A stretch of DNA of 64,000 nucleotides from positions 1,910,501 through 1,974,500 of the forward strand of contig NZ_CP110128.1 in assembly GCF_028471945.1 (NCBI RefSeq), read 5' to 3'. How positions within the stretch are numbered: position 1 is the first letter of the stretch; every line of letters begins with the position of its first letter. The stretch is from Pseudomonas sp. WJP1 (lineage in GTDB: Bacteria > Pseudomonadota > Gammaproteobacteria > Pseudomonadales > Pseudomonadaceae). Below the pieces are notes generated by a model. The model searched no databases. It was given only the letters and a program-made list of their open reading frames with translations, and was not told where the DNA came from. Of this stretch, positions 8,766-16,793 are shown one piece after another. The position numbers and the translations under genes are program-made.

Positions 8766-9560
8766 ATGACTTCCATTCAGTCCCAAGGTACGGCCCTCGT
8801 CACCGGTGCGTCTTCCGGTATCGGCGCGGTCTACGCGCAGCGGTTGGCCGCGCGTGGTTTTGATTTGTTGTTGGTTGCCCGTGATCAAGGACGGCTTGAG
8901 GCGGCGGCGAGCGCGTTGCGCGATGCCCATGGTGTTCAGGTTGAGGTGTTGAAAGCGGATTTGACGCAGAAGGATGACGTGCTGAAGCTTGAGCAGCGTA
9001 TGCGCAGCGATTCGAGTATCAGCCTGTTGCTGAACAATGCGGGGGTGGCGGCGGATGGGTTGTTGGCCAATGCCGATCTGGACCAGATGGAGCGCATGAT
9101 CCAGTTGAACATCACGGCGGTCACGCGTTTGGCGTCGGCGGCGGCGGCGAGTTTTGCCAAGGCGGGCCGAGGCACGATCATCAACATTGCATCGGTGGTG
9201 GCGTTGTTTCCCGAGCGTTTCAATGCGACGTACAGCGCGAGCAAGGCTTATGTATTGAGCCTGACCCAGTCGTTGAACGCCGAACTCGACGGCACCGGCG
9301 TCAAGGTCCAGGCTGTGTTGCCAGGGGTAACACGTACCGAGATCTGGGAGCGTTCGGGTATCGATGCGTCGCAGATTCCGGAGGAGATGGTGATGGAGGC
9401 GGGGGAGATGGTCGATGCGGCCCTGGCGGGGCTGGATCAGGGTGAGTTGGTGACCATTCCTTCATTGCCGGATGCTGGTGACTGGGATGCATTTGTGGCG
9501 GCGCGACTCGTCATGGCGCCTAACCTTTCCAAAAGCAATGCGGCTGCGCGTTACAAATGA
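8766..9560 (+). CDS. Short-chain dehydrogenase/reductase, NAD(P)-dependent
   Basis: This 264-residue classical SDR has the nucleotide-binding TGASSGIG near residues 14-21, NNAG at about 90, catalytic Ser143 (in NIASVVAL) and the YxxxK pair Tyr156/Lys160. It is probably a cytosolic oxidoreductase; the substrate is unknown. AGGAG lies just upstream of the ATG. Only 31 bp separate it from the following ketoacyl-synthase gene, and the TetR regulator at the end of that gene points back at them. The pair could reduce and condense acyl chains, but this is inference from neighbourhood. Confidence 0.9.
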   Translation: MTSIQSQGTALVTGASSGIGAVYAQRLAARGFDLLLVARDQGRLEAAASALRDAHGVQVEVLKADLTQKDDVLKLEQRMRSDSSISLLLNNAGVAADGLLANADLDQMERMIQLNITAVTRLASAAAASFAKAGRGTIINIASVVALFPERFNATYSASKAYVLSLTQSLNAELDGTGVKVQAVLPGVTRTEIWERSGIDASQIPEEMVMEAGEMVDAALAGLDQGELVTIPSLPDAGDWDAFVAARLVMAPNLSKSNAAARYK

Positions 9561-9591
9561 CGCGCGCGAACCGGTATGAGGTGGTTGCGGT

Positions 9592-10866
9592 ATGAGTGAT
9601 CGTCGAGTGGTAGTGACAGGCATGGGGCTGGTGTCTCCGCTGGGTAGCGGTGTCGAAGCGGTCTGGGCGCGTTTGTTGGCCGGGCGTTCCGGGTTGCGCA
9701 ACTTGCCGGACGAGGTGGTGGCCGATCTGCCCGCCAAAGTCGGCGGGGCGGTGCCAACCCTGGCGGAGGATCCGCAGGCGGGTTTTGATCCGGATCGGGC
9801 AACATCGCCCAAAGAACAGAAGAAGATGGACCGGTTCATCCTGTTTGCCATGGAGGCGGCGCGCCAAGCCATCGAGCAGGCGGGTTGGCAGGCGCAAACC
9901 GCGGATGCCCAGGAGCGTACGGCAACCATCATCGGGTCCGGTGTCGGTGGTTTCGGGGCGATTGCCGATGCGGTGCGTACCACGGACAGCCGTGGGCCGC
10001 GGCGCTTGTCGCCGTTCACCATTCCTTCGTTCCTGGTCAACCTGGCGGCGGGGCATGTGTCGATCCAGCATAGGTTCAAGGGCCCGCTGGGAGCGCCGGT
10101 CACGGCCTGTGCGGCCGGCGTCCAGGCCATTGGCGATGCGGTGCGGTTGATTCGTAGTGGCGAGGCGGATGTTGCGGTGTGTGGGGGGGCGGAGGCAGCG
10201 ATCGATCGGGTCAGTCTTGCCGGATTTGCGGCGGCACGTGCCTTGTCCAGCGCTTTTAACGACACTCCGGAGCGCGCCTCGCGACCGTTCGATCGCGACC
10301 GCGACGGCTTTGTCATGGGCGAGGGGGCAGGCCTGCTGGTGGTTGAATCCCTGGAGCATGCCTTGGCCCGGGGTGCTCAACCCCTGGCAGAAGTGGTTGG
10401 TTACGGCACCAGTGCGGACGCCTATCACCTGACCGCCGGGCCTGAGGATGGCAGCGGCGCTCGCCGGGCGATGTCATTGGCATTGGCGCAGGCGGGAATT
10501 TCGCCGCAGCAAGTGCAGCATCTGAATGCGCACGCCACCTCGACGCCAGTGGGCGACCTGGGGGAGTTGGCGGCCATCAAGGCATTGTTCGGTTCGCAAA
10601 ACGGTATTGCTGTGACCTCGACCAAGTCGGCCACCGGCCATTTGCTCGGTGCCGCTGGCGGGCTCGAAGCCATTTTCACGCTGCTGGCGATCCGGGACCA
10701 GATCGTGCCGGCGACCCTCAATCTCGATAATCCGGACCCGGCCAGTGACGGCGTGGATATTGTCCGTGGCCAGGCGCGGCCCATGGCGATCGAGTACGCA
10801 CTGTCCAACGGTTTCGGGTTTGGCGGGGTCAATGCCAGCGTGCTGTTCAAACGCTGGGTTGATTAG
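9592..10866 (+). CDS. Beta-ketoacyl-ACP synthase II-like protein
   Basis: The 424-residue protein has a FabF-type thiolase fold with the full triad: Cys173 (in VTACAAG), His314 (in NAHATSTP) and His350 (in SATGHLLGAAGG), with Lys345 between. It should condense malonyl-ACP with an acyl primer. It is unlikely to be the housekeeping FabF, which normally sits beside acpP; the SDR and TetR context suggests an accessory role in fatty-acid modification or secondary metabolism. Its TAG stop overlaps the TAA stop of the convergent TetR gene. Confidence 0.9.
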   Translation: MSDRRVVVTGMGLVSPLGSGVEAVWARLLAGRSGLRNLPDEVVADLPAKVGGAVPTLAEDPQAGFDPDRATSPKEQKKMDRFILFAMEAARQAIEQAGWQAQTADAQERTATIIGSGVGGFGAIADAVRTTDSRGPRRLSPFTIPSFLVNLAAGHVSIQHRFKGPLGAPVTACAAGVQAIGDAVRLIRSGEADVAVCGGAEAAIDRVSLAGFAAARALSSAFNDTPERASRPFDRDRDGFVMGEGAGLLVVESLEHALARGAQPLAEVVGYGTSADAYHLTAGPEDGSGARRAMSLALAQAGISPQQVQHLNAHATSTPVGDLGELAAIKALFGSQNGIAVTSTKSATGHLLGAAGGLEAIFTLLAIRDQIVPATLNLDNPDPASDGVDIVRGQARPMAIEYALSNGFGFGGVNASVLFKRWVD

Positions 10867-11414
10867 TCCCGGATTAGGTGGTTGCGTGCCACTTCGAGGA
10901 TCTCGGCGGCCAGCTCGGGGTTCTCGACGCTGCGCGAAAGCAGCAGCGCGCCGATCAGTGTGGACATGATGACGATGCTGCGATGCTCGATGTTTTCGCC
11001 CTCGAGGGTGCCCTGGATCTGGCGAAGTCGTGCATGGAGTACAACGTCGGAAGTGGGGCTCGGTTGGCCACGCATGCCGAGTTCCGATGACATGGTCGGC
11101 AGCGGGCAGCCTTCGTGGGGCGAAGTCTGGTGCCATTCGGACAGGTAGGCGTTGATGAATGCCTCCAGCGGGCGCTCCTGGGCAAACAGCTCCGCGCAGG
11201 TGACGTCCACTTGATCCCCGGCTGCCTGTAGCGCTTTTTCCACCAATTCGTCCTTGGACTTGAAGTGTGAATAAAAGCCCCCGTGGGTCAAGCCCAGCGC
11301 TTTCATCAGCGGTTGCAGGCCGGTCGCGCCGATGCCGTCTCGGCGAAAGCGTACGGAAGCTTCCTTGATGATGCGTTGGTGAGTCTGGGCTTTATGGTCC
11401 TGCGAGTAACGCAT
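10863..11414 (-). CDS. TetR/AcrR-family transcriptional regulator
   Basis: I chose the ATG at 11414, which has GGAG 7 nt upstream; the product is 183 residues. The N-terminal helix-turn-helix is clear: RIIKEASVRFRRDGIGATGL, then LMKALGLTHGGFYSHFKSKDELV. The C-terminal ligand domain resembles the group with PLPTMSSELG around mid-protein. It converges with the ketoacyl-synthase gene with a 4-nt overlap and probably controls that gene and the SDR as well as itself, given similar CCAAT-containing repeats in both promoters. Confidence 0.9.
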   Translation of the reverse strand: MRYSQDHKAQTHQRIIKEASVRFRRDGIGATGLQPLMKALGLTHGGFYSHFKSKDELVEKALQAAGDQVDVTCAELFAQERPLEAFINAYLSEWHQTSPHEGCPLPTMSSELGMRGQPSPTSDVVLHARLRQIQGTLEGENIEHRSIVIMSTLIGALLLSRSVENPELAAEILEVARNHLIRD

Positions 11415-11445
11415 CTGATATCTCCACATCAATGCGCCATATTAA

Positions 11446-11459
11446 CCAATGAAAATTGG
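11446..11459. promoter_or_regulatory. Inverted repeat, candidate TetR operator
   Basis: CCAAT-GAAA-ATTGG is a perfect 5-bp inverted repeat 32-45 bp upstream of the TetR start codon, a typical place for autoregulation. Similar half sites occur in the SDR promoter region. Confidence 0.45.
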
Positions 11460-11560
11460 ATGGTGACTGTACTTCTATTTCTAAAAAGCATGCAGATGCG
11501 TCGAACTTGATCGAAACCTCAATGAAATATGGCACGAATAGTGATTACTCATTCATCAAC

Positions 11561-11575
11561 GATTGTTGAACAATC
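11561..11575. promoter_or_regulatory. Inverted repeat, candidate GntR operator
   Basis: GATTGTT-G-AACAATC is a perfect 7-bp inverted repeat ending 13 bp before the chosen GntR-family start codon. FadR/VanR-type regulators usually bind short repeats of this kind, so autoregulation is likely. Confidence 0.5.
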
Positions 11576-11588
11576 CAAGGTAATGAGT

Positions 11589-12242
11589 ATGAACAGCGGA
11601 CTGTCATTGGCCGATCACATCACGCTGGAGTTACGCGGCGACATTATTGGTGGGCGATTACTGCCCGGCATGGCCTTGGTGGAAAGTGATCTGGTGGTCG
11701 CCTACAACGCTTCGCGCAATACCATTCGCGAGGCCCTGCACCGCTTGGGGCAGGAGGGCCTGACCCGCTATGTGCGCAACAAGGGTGTGATGGTGCGCCG
11801 GTTGGGGGTCGAGGATGTGCGGGACCTGTTCCGGGTTCGCCGCACGCTTGAGTTGCAGGCCATCAGTGCCAGCCGGCCCCTGCGTGAGTATGAATCCGAC
11901 CGCATGCTCGAAGCCCTGGAAGCCGCCGAGCTGGCCCGGGAGCGCGAGGACTGGCGCGCAGTCGGCACCCATGGTCTGGCCTTTCACCAGCATATCGTTG
12001 GGCTGTTGCGCAGCCCGTTGTTTGACGAGTTCTTCACCAACGTCGTCGCGCAATTGCGCCTGGTGTTCTGCAGCGCCCCCGATGAATCACGTTTTCAGGC
12101 GCCCTGGCTGGCTCGCGACCGGCAGATCCATGAGCTGCTCGTCGAGGGCGACAAGCGCGGTGCCGAAGACACCATGAGCCTGTATCTCGACGATTCTGAA
12201 CACATGCTGTTGCAAATGTTTGCCCCTGCCTCCCATCACTGA
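11589..12242 (+). CDS. GntR-family regulator with FCD domain
   Basis: The 217-residue form starts at the ATG at 11589, where AAGG lies 8 nt upstream; an ATG at 11583 is too close to that site. Residues about 1-75 form a winged helix: ADHITLELRGDIIGGRLLPG, then LVVAYNASRNTIREALHRLGQEGL. The rest is an all-helical FCD ligand domain (VEDVRDLFRVRRTLELQA; HQHIVGLLRSPLFDEFF). It probably senses a small organic acid or related metabolite and controls the DUF1989 gene 15 bp downstream. A palindromic operator candidate overlaps its 5' region. Confidence 0.9.
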   Translation: MNSGLSLADHITLELRGDIIGGRLLPGMALVESDLVVAYNASRNTIREALHRLGQEGLTRYVRNKGVMVRRLGVEDVRDLFRVRRTLELQAISASRPLREYESDRMLEALEAAELAREREDWRAVGTHGLAFHQHIVGLLRSPLFDEFFTNVVAQLRLVFCSAPDESRFQAPWLARDRQIHELLVEGDKRGAEDTMSLYLDDSEHMLLQMFAPASHH

Positions 12243-12257
12243 TCGAGGATCTGTGCC

Positions 12258-13109
12258 ATGTACAAAGACTATCCAGCGGCCTATCAAGTCAGCAAAGGCT
12301 CGGCCTTGCAGGTGGACAAGGCCTTCTACGAGCGGGTTCGTGACACGAAGGACGGGCGCACGTTGATCGAGTCATTCGAAGTGCCGATCCGTACCGGCCG
12401 TGCCTGGAAAGTGCCGGCCAGGCACGTGTTTCGCGTCACCACGCCGGTCGGGCCGCAAGTGGGGGATTTCAACGTGTGGAACGCCAACGATCCGCGCGAA
12501 CGCTTGTGGGCGGCGCGGACCCGGCAATTGCAGGGTGCTCACGTAAGCACCCACGACCGGCTCTGGTCGAACCTGCCGTTCCTGCGGCCGCTGGTGACCA
12601 TCACCGATGACAGCCTCGCCGCGTACGGTATCGATGAACATGGCGGGCGCCTGCACGACTTGCTGGGTACCCGCTGCGACCCGTATGTGAACAAAATGCT
12701 CACCGGCGAGGATTTCCACCATCACTGTCATTCCAACCTGACCCGCGCAGTACTGCCTCACGGCCTGAGCGAATTCGACGTGCATGACGTGCTGAACATT
12801 TTCCAGTGCACGGGGCTGAATCACGACGACATGTACTTCATGAAGGCCTGCCCGGCGCAGAAGGGCGATTACCTGGAGTTCTTCGCCGAGATCGATCTGC
12901 TTTGCGCATTGTCGACTTGCCCGGGAGGGGACCTGTCGCTGGCCATGTGGGGGCCGGATGCGCAGGATCCCCTGAGCGTGTGCCGCCCGTTGGGGGTGGA
13001 GGTATATCGGCTGGATGAATCCTTGCTCGAGGGTTGGAGCCAGCCTGAGCGTGCAGCGTACAAGGGGTTGCACGGTTTGCACATTGCGAAGGCCGATTGG
13101 GAAGTGTAG
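12258..13109 (+). CDS. DUF1989 (urea carboxylase-associated) family protein
   Basis: This 283-residue protein matches DUF1989 features: a cysteine-containing VNKMLTGEDFHHHCHSN, the later NIFQCTGLNHDDMYFM and FFAEIDLLCALSTCPGGDLS. Such proteins sit beside urea carboxylase or aminomethyltransferase-like genes, and their biochemical role is poorly defined. The His and Cys residues could bind a metal. Here the only partner is the GntR regulator 15 bp upstream; no urea carboxylase is present. The TAG stop codon lies inside the first TGTAGG of a REP repeat, so the C-terminus abuts an inserted repeat. Confidence 0.85.
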   Translation: MYKDYPAAYQVSKGSALQVDKAFYERVRDTKDGRTLIESFEVPIRTGRAWKVPARHVFRVTTPVGPQVGDFNVWNANDPRERLWAARTRQLQGAHVSTHDRLWSNLPFLRPLVTITDDSLAAYGIDEHGGRLHDLLGTRCDPYVNKMLTGEDFHHHCHSNLTRAVLPHGLSEFDVHDVLNIFQCTGLNHDDMYFMKACPAQKGDYLEFFAEIDLLCALSTCPGGDLSLAMWGPDAQDPLSVCRPLGVEVYRLDESLLEGWSQPERAAYKGLHGLHIAKADWEV

Positions 13110-13209
13110 GGGCGAGCGGTGCGGCGATCCGACTTGCCTGCGAAGAGCGATGACACGGTGTGTCAATTGCACCGTGGCGCCTGGTTCGCGGGCAAGCCTC
13201 GCTCCTACA
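13105..13209. repeat. REP inverted pair
   Basis: Two outward copies of the REP motif (TGTAGGGGCGAGC... and ...GCGGGCAAGCCTCGCTCCTACA) flank a spacer. The left copy is diverged and supplies the stop codon of the DUF1989 gene. Confidence 0.8.
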
Positions 13210-13284
13210 GTCAATCCGTCACTGGATTTTCTAGGCAATTGCATGTCCTTGAACCCGCTCATATTTTTTAATCCGCACGAACGG

Positions 13285-13312
13285 TTGTAACTTCGTCTCA
13301 GATAGGTACAAT
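13285..13312 (+). promoter_or_regulatory. Sigma-70 promoter of ffs
   Basis: TTGTAA at 13285-13290 and TACAAT at 13307-13312 are spaced 16 bp apart. Transcription would start about 13319, just upstream of the SRP RNA, leaving a short leader to be processed. Confidence 0.65.
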
Positions 13313-13343
13313 GGCGCGGCTCGCCGTCAGGTGAGCGTCGTTA

Positions 13344-13456
13344 TGGTGACCCCATCGGTCCCCCCGCAACGATCAGCCGTGAACCCGGTCAGGCCTGGAA
13401 GGGAGCAGCCGCAGCGGTGACATTGTGTGCCGGGGTGTGGCTGGTGGGGTCGCCAC
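13344..13456 (+). ncRNA. ffs: 4.5S signal recognition particle RNA
   Basis: The conserved SRP core is visible: GTTTACC-like loop region ATCAGCCGTGAACCCGGTCAGG, followed by CTGGAAGGGAGCAGCCGCAG with the symmetric and asymmetric internal loops that bind Ffh. The ends pair (TGGTGACCCCA near 13344 with TGGGGTCGCCA near 13445), giving a long hairpin of about 110 nt, the normal size for the short bacterial form. It lies upstream of dnaX, as in other pseudomonads. Confidence 0.96.
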
Positions 13457-13572
13457 CTTAACGAGCCGCGAGACCCTCTCTCGCGTTATCTGTCCAAACC
13501 ATTTTTCCTGTACTGCCATGGCATCTGTTCATCGCGGTTTTTTGTCGTCCACGATTTGGCGGCGACATGAAT

Positions 13573-13602
13573 AAGGAGATCGACACGTCGGCCTCCTTTT
13601 TT
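13573..13602 (+). terminator. Rho-independent terminator downstream of ffs
   Basis: AAGGAG (13573-13578) pairs with CTCCTT (13593-13598) around an inner CGAC-AC-GTCG stem, followed by a T-run. It reads out on the plus strand. A second hairpin without a T-run, CGCGAGA-N5-TCTCGCG, lies at 13467-13485. Confidence 0.75.
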
Positions 13603-13613
13603 CTTTTCTGGCT

Positions 13614-13928
13614 TTAAGGCTTGGACAAGGCCTGGTCAACCGCTGCAATCAGCTTTCCCAGGTCCTTTGGGGGGGCTTTATGTATGACATCGAACAGGTA
13701 CGCCCGCTGTTCATCCTCATCGCCCGGGTCGGCGAAAAAGGCTTTCAGCTTCACCCCCAGCACATTGGCAAACAGGAACAGTGCATCCACGCTGGGGGTA
13801 TAGGTGCCGGTTTCGAAGCGGCTGATGGTTTTGGGGTCAAAACCGGTTCTTTCGCCAAGTTCAGCCTGAGTAAGCCCCGCGACCTTGCGGTGCCGGCGGA
13901 TGGCTGGACCCAAACTTGAAATGTGCAT
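13614..13928 (-). CDS. XRE-family helix-turn-helix regulator
   Basis: The 104-residue protein has an N-terminal Cro/C1-type domain, GPAIRRHRKVAGLTQAELGERTGFDPKTISRFETG (residues 7-41), and a short C-terminal helical tail (KDLGKLIAAVDQALSKP) with no known effector domain. It is likely a small DNA-binding regulator. No partner gene is obvious: it stands alone between ffs and a divergent c-di-GMP protein gene, so that gene is a possible target. A long inverted repeat lies 66-92 bp upstream of its start. Confidence 0.85.
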   Translation of the reverse strand: MHISSLGPAIRRHRKVAGLTQAELGERTGFDPKTISRFETGTYTPSVDALFLFANVLGVKLKAFFADPGDEDEQRAYLFDVIHKAPPKDLGKLIAAVDQALSKP

Positions 13929-13993
13929 TGCTCAATTCCCATTTAGAATCAAGAACTTAACGATAGATTTTTGCATTAGACAACTGCATGATC

Positions 13994-14020
13994 CATCACC
14001 TTGCTTTGCAAGATGTGATG
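13994..14020. repeat. Inverted repeat between XRE and PAS-GGDEF-EAL genes
   Basis: CATCAC-CTTGC, three T, GCAAG-AT-GTGATG: 11 paired positions with a 2-nt bulge. There is no T-run, so it is an operator or RNA-hairpin candidate rather than a clear terminator. Confidence 0.45.
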
Positions 14021-14202
14021 CATTTCGTAGAATTGCCGCCCAAAAGCGGCATTGAGTGAGCTTGTTTCAGATTATGGAACGATGTGAAAAAGCCACTATT
14101 GCGCGTTCACGCAAGGCGGCGAGAGCCACCTGAAGCCTTGCAGAATATTACCAGTATCGGTGTTGCTGCCTTCAACGGGTTCCACCGTAGCGAGCCTGAC
14201 TC

Positions 14203-15939
14203 ATGGATGAGAAGTACCGCAGGGCGGTGGATGCCGCCGCGATTTTTTCCGAGACCGACCTGGGCGGCCGGATTACCCACGTCAATGACCAGTTTTGCGC
14301 AGTGTCCGGCTACAGTCGTGAAGAACTGCTTGGGCAAAACCATCGCATGCTCAATTCCGGTATGCACGCCACTGACTTCTTCGTCGACATGTGGCGCACC
14401 ATCGCCTTGGGTCATATCTGGAAGGGCGAGATCTGCAATCGTGCCAAGGATGGCAGCCTGTACTGGGTCGAAAGCACCATGGTGCCGGTGATCGATACTG
14501 CCACCGGGCGGGTTGAGCGGTATCTGTCGATTCGCTTCGACATCAGCGAGAAACGACAACTGCTGCATTCCCTGCAATGGCGGGTCGGTCATGACGTGCT
14601 CACCGGGCTGCCCAACCGTGCATTTCTTTCGGATCTGCTCGATCAGGCGCTGGAGTTCTCCCGGCAGGAGAGCATCGCGCTGGCGGTGTGCATGCTCGAT
14701 CTCGACGGCTTCAAGGCGATCAATGATGGCTACGGGCATGCCACTGGCGATCTTTTGCTGGTGGAGGTGGCCAAGCGCCTGCGCAACATCGTGCGTGGCG
14801 AGGATGTGGTCGCGCGGTTGGCCGGCGACGAGTTCGTCCTGGTGTTGCGCTATGTACATGACTTGTCGCAGCTGCGGGCCGCTCTGAATCGGGTGCTGGG
14901 GGCGATATCGGCCCCGTACTCGCTGCAAGGCAAGGATATCAATGTGTTTGCCAGCATCGGCGTCACGCTTTTCCCTCACGATAACGAAGATGCGGGGACC
15001 CTGCTGCGTCATGCCGATCAGGCCATGTATGTGGCCAAGCAGAGTGGTCGCAAGCGCTTTCATTTATTCGACGTGACCCGCGACCGCGAGGTCAAGGCCA
15101 CTCACGAGACGGTCGAACGGGTGCGGCAGGCGCTGGTAGCTGGCGAACTGCTCCTGCAGTTCCAGCCCAAGGTCGACATGCGTCGGGGCCAGGTCGTCGG
15201 CTTCGAGGCAGTGCTGCGCTGGGAGCACCCGCAAAACGGCTTAGTGTCCGCCCGGGAATTCCTGCCCCTGGTGGAAGCGACCGACCTGATCATCGATATC
15301 GGTGAATGGGTCATGGACCAGGTGTTGGCGCAACTGGACCAATGGCGCCAGGCCGGACATGACTGGCCGGTGAGCATCAATATCGCGGCGCGGCATTTTC
15401 AGCGGGCGGACTTCGTCTTGCGGCTAAAAAACCTGTTGGCGCGGCATGCGCGTGTGGCGCCGCAGCGGCTCGACCTGGAGATCGTCGAGTCGGTCGCGGT
15501 CGAGAACATCCAGCATGTCAGTACCTGCCTGCAGGCTTGCCAGGCGCTGGGGGTGCAGTTTTCCCTGGGGGATTTCGGCACCGGCTATTCATCCCTGAGT
15601 TACCTCAAGCGCCTGCGCACCCAGACCATCAAGATCGACAAATCCTTTGTGCGCGACATTCTTCATGATGGCGATGACCTGGCATTGACCACGGCGGTGA
15701 TCGGCCTGGCCCGGGCATTTGGCCGCCAGGTGATCGCCGAGGGGCTGGAAAGTATCGAGCATGGCGAGTTGCTGTTGCACTTGGGCTGCGACGTGGCCCA
15801 GGGCGATTTCATTGCGCCGCCGATGGCCGCCGCCGACGTGCCGGGCTGGGTCAGGAGTTTTGTCGCCCCGGCGCAATGGCGGGTAGCGGATTCAGCCGTC
15901 CTCGGTCACGGCCTGGCTTCAGCCTTGCCGCCAACGTAA
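14203..15939 (+). CDS. PAS-GGDEF-EAL protein with degenerate signature residues
   Basis: This 578-residue cytoplasmic protein has an N-terminal PAS domain (ITHVNDQFCAVSGYSREELLG, residues about 24-44), a GGDEF domain and an EAL domain. The diguanylate cyclase signature reads AGDEF (Ala207-Phe211) instead of GGDEF, which some active enzymes tolerate. The phosphodiesterase signature reads EAVLR (Glu335), but the metal-binding DDFGTG motif reads GDFGTG: Gly456 replaces the first aspartate. That Asp coordinates metal in active EAL enzymes, so hydrolysis of c-di-GMP may be lost and the domain may act as a sensor of it. No membrane segment is seen. The start is weakly supported by GAG upstream. It converges with the next gene with a 34-nt overlap. 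Confidence 0.9.
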   Translation: MDEKYRRAVDAAAIFSETDLGGRITHVNDQFCAVSGYSREELLGQNHRMLNSGMHATDFFVDMWRTIALGHIWKGEICNRAKDGSLYWVESTMVPVIDTATGRVERYLSIRFDISEKRQLLHSLQWRVGHDVLTGLPNRAFLSDLLDQALEFSRQESIALAVCMLDLDGFKAINDGYGHATGDLLLVEVAKRLRNIVRGEDVVARLAGDEFVLVLRYVHDLSQLRAALNRVLGAISAPYSLQGKDINVFASIGVTLFPHDNEDAGTLLRHADQAMYVAKQSGRKRFHLFDVTRDREVKATHETVERVRQALVAGELLLQFQPKVDMRRGQVVGFEAVLRWEHPQNGLVSAREFLPLVEATDLIIDIGEWVMDQVLAQLDQWRQAGHDWPVSINIAARHFQRADFVLRLKNLLARHARVAPQRLDLEIVESVAVENIQHVSTCLQACQALGVQFSLGDFGTGYSSLSYLKRLRTQTIKIDKSFVRDILHDGDDLALTTAVIGLARAFGRQVIAEGLESIEHGELLLHLGCDVAQGDFIAPPMAAADVPGWVRSFVAPAQWRVADSAVLGHGLASALPPT

Positions 15940-16658
15940 AGGCGAATGATGTCATCGATTTCCCCTGACATCTTCATGCGCAGCAGGGTGCGCAGAATGC
16001 GCTGCACCGGCACCTTGGGATCGTTGCGTACGTAACAGCCGACGCGTTGCTCCTGCAGGAACGCCACGCCTTGCAGTTGCTGCTGCGGCAACAATCGCTG
16101 GTTGAACCAGTCCAGGGTCCATTGGTTGCTGACCGCATAGCGGTTGCGTCCGGCATGCAGCTTCTCCAGCACCTGTTCCTGGTTACGGGCATCGTCGCGA
16201 TACAGCCGGTTGGCGTCGAACAGCGGCTGCAGGGTCGGGTAGCTGTAGCCCAGAACCGTGCCGATCGATTGATGCGGCAAGTGTGCCGGGTTGACGGAGT
16301 CCTTCGCGTCAGGCCGGCTGACCAGCAGGTCGGGTTGAGTCCAGAGCGGAATGCTCCAGATATAGTCGCCGGACTGGTTCGGCGTCCAGGACTGTGCGGC
16401 GTAGCAGCGAATGTCGACCTCGCCCTGTTCCATGGCGTTCTGCACCCGGCCGCGGGGCAATACGTGAAACTGCGCCGGCACACCGACCTGGGTCGCGAGG
16501 CTGAGCATCACGTCATAAAGGATGCCCTGGGTCGGCCGGCCGCGTTCAAGCTGCACCATCGGCATGGCCCAACTGTCAGGTACCACGAAGCGCAACGGTG
16601 CGTCAGCGGCCACCCCGTCCAGGCTGATCAACAGCAGTGCCCCCAAGCCCAGCCGCAT
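15906..16658 (-). CDS. Periplasmic substrate-binding protein (family 3-like), orphan
   Basis: The ATG at 16658 (GGAG 5 nt upstream) opens with a signal peptide, MRLGLGALLLISLDGVAADA, giving 250 residues. The remainder looks like a transporter substrate-binding domain: PTQGILYDVMLSLATQVG, GRVQNAMEQGEVDIRCY and IGTVLGYSYPTL. No permease or ATPase gene is nearby, so it may feed a transporter elsewhere or act as a sensor. Its 3' end overlaps the PAS-GGDEF-EAL gene, which invites a functional guess (periplasmic input to c-di-GMP signalling), but nothing in the sequence proves it. Confidence 0.82.
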   Translation of the reverse strand: MRLGLGALLLISLDGVAADAPLRFVVPDSWAMPMVQLERGRPTQGILYDVMLSLATQVGVPAQFHVLPRGRVQNAMEQGEVDIRCYAAQSWTPNQSGDYIWSIPLWTQPDLLVSRPDAKDSVNPAHLPHQSIGTVLGYSYPTLQPLFDANRLYRDDARNQEQVLEKLHAGRNRYAVSNQWTLDWFNQRLLPQQQLQGVAFLQEQRVGCYVRNDPKVPVQRILRTLLRMKMSGEIDDIIRLYVGGKAEARP

Positions 16659-16793
16659 AAACGCTCCACTATCCTTGAAGCAAAAGGCCCGCAAAATGCA
16701 GCTTAGCCAGATTAGACGAGCGCACCGGATGCAATTTGTGCCTTGCTCCGCTAGCATTAGCCGCTTCTGCTTCCTTCGCTGCGACGGTTTTCG

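Noticed and set aside
14084..14491. Frame overlapping the start of the PAS-GGDEF-EAL gene
   Set aside because: Out of frame with the PAS domain; Arg/Pro-rich product typical of a shifted frame.
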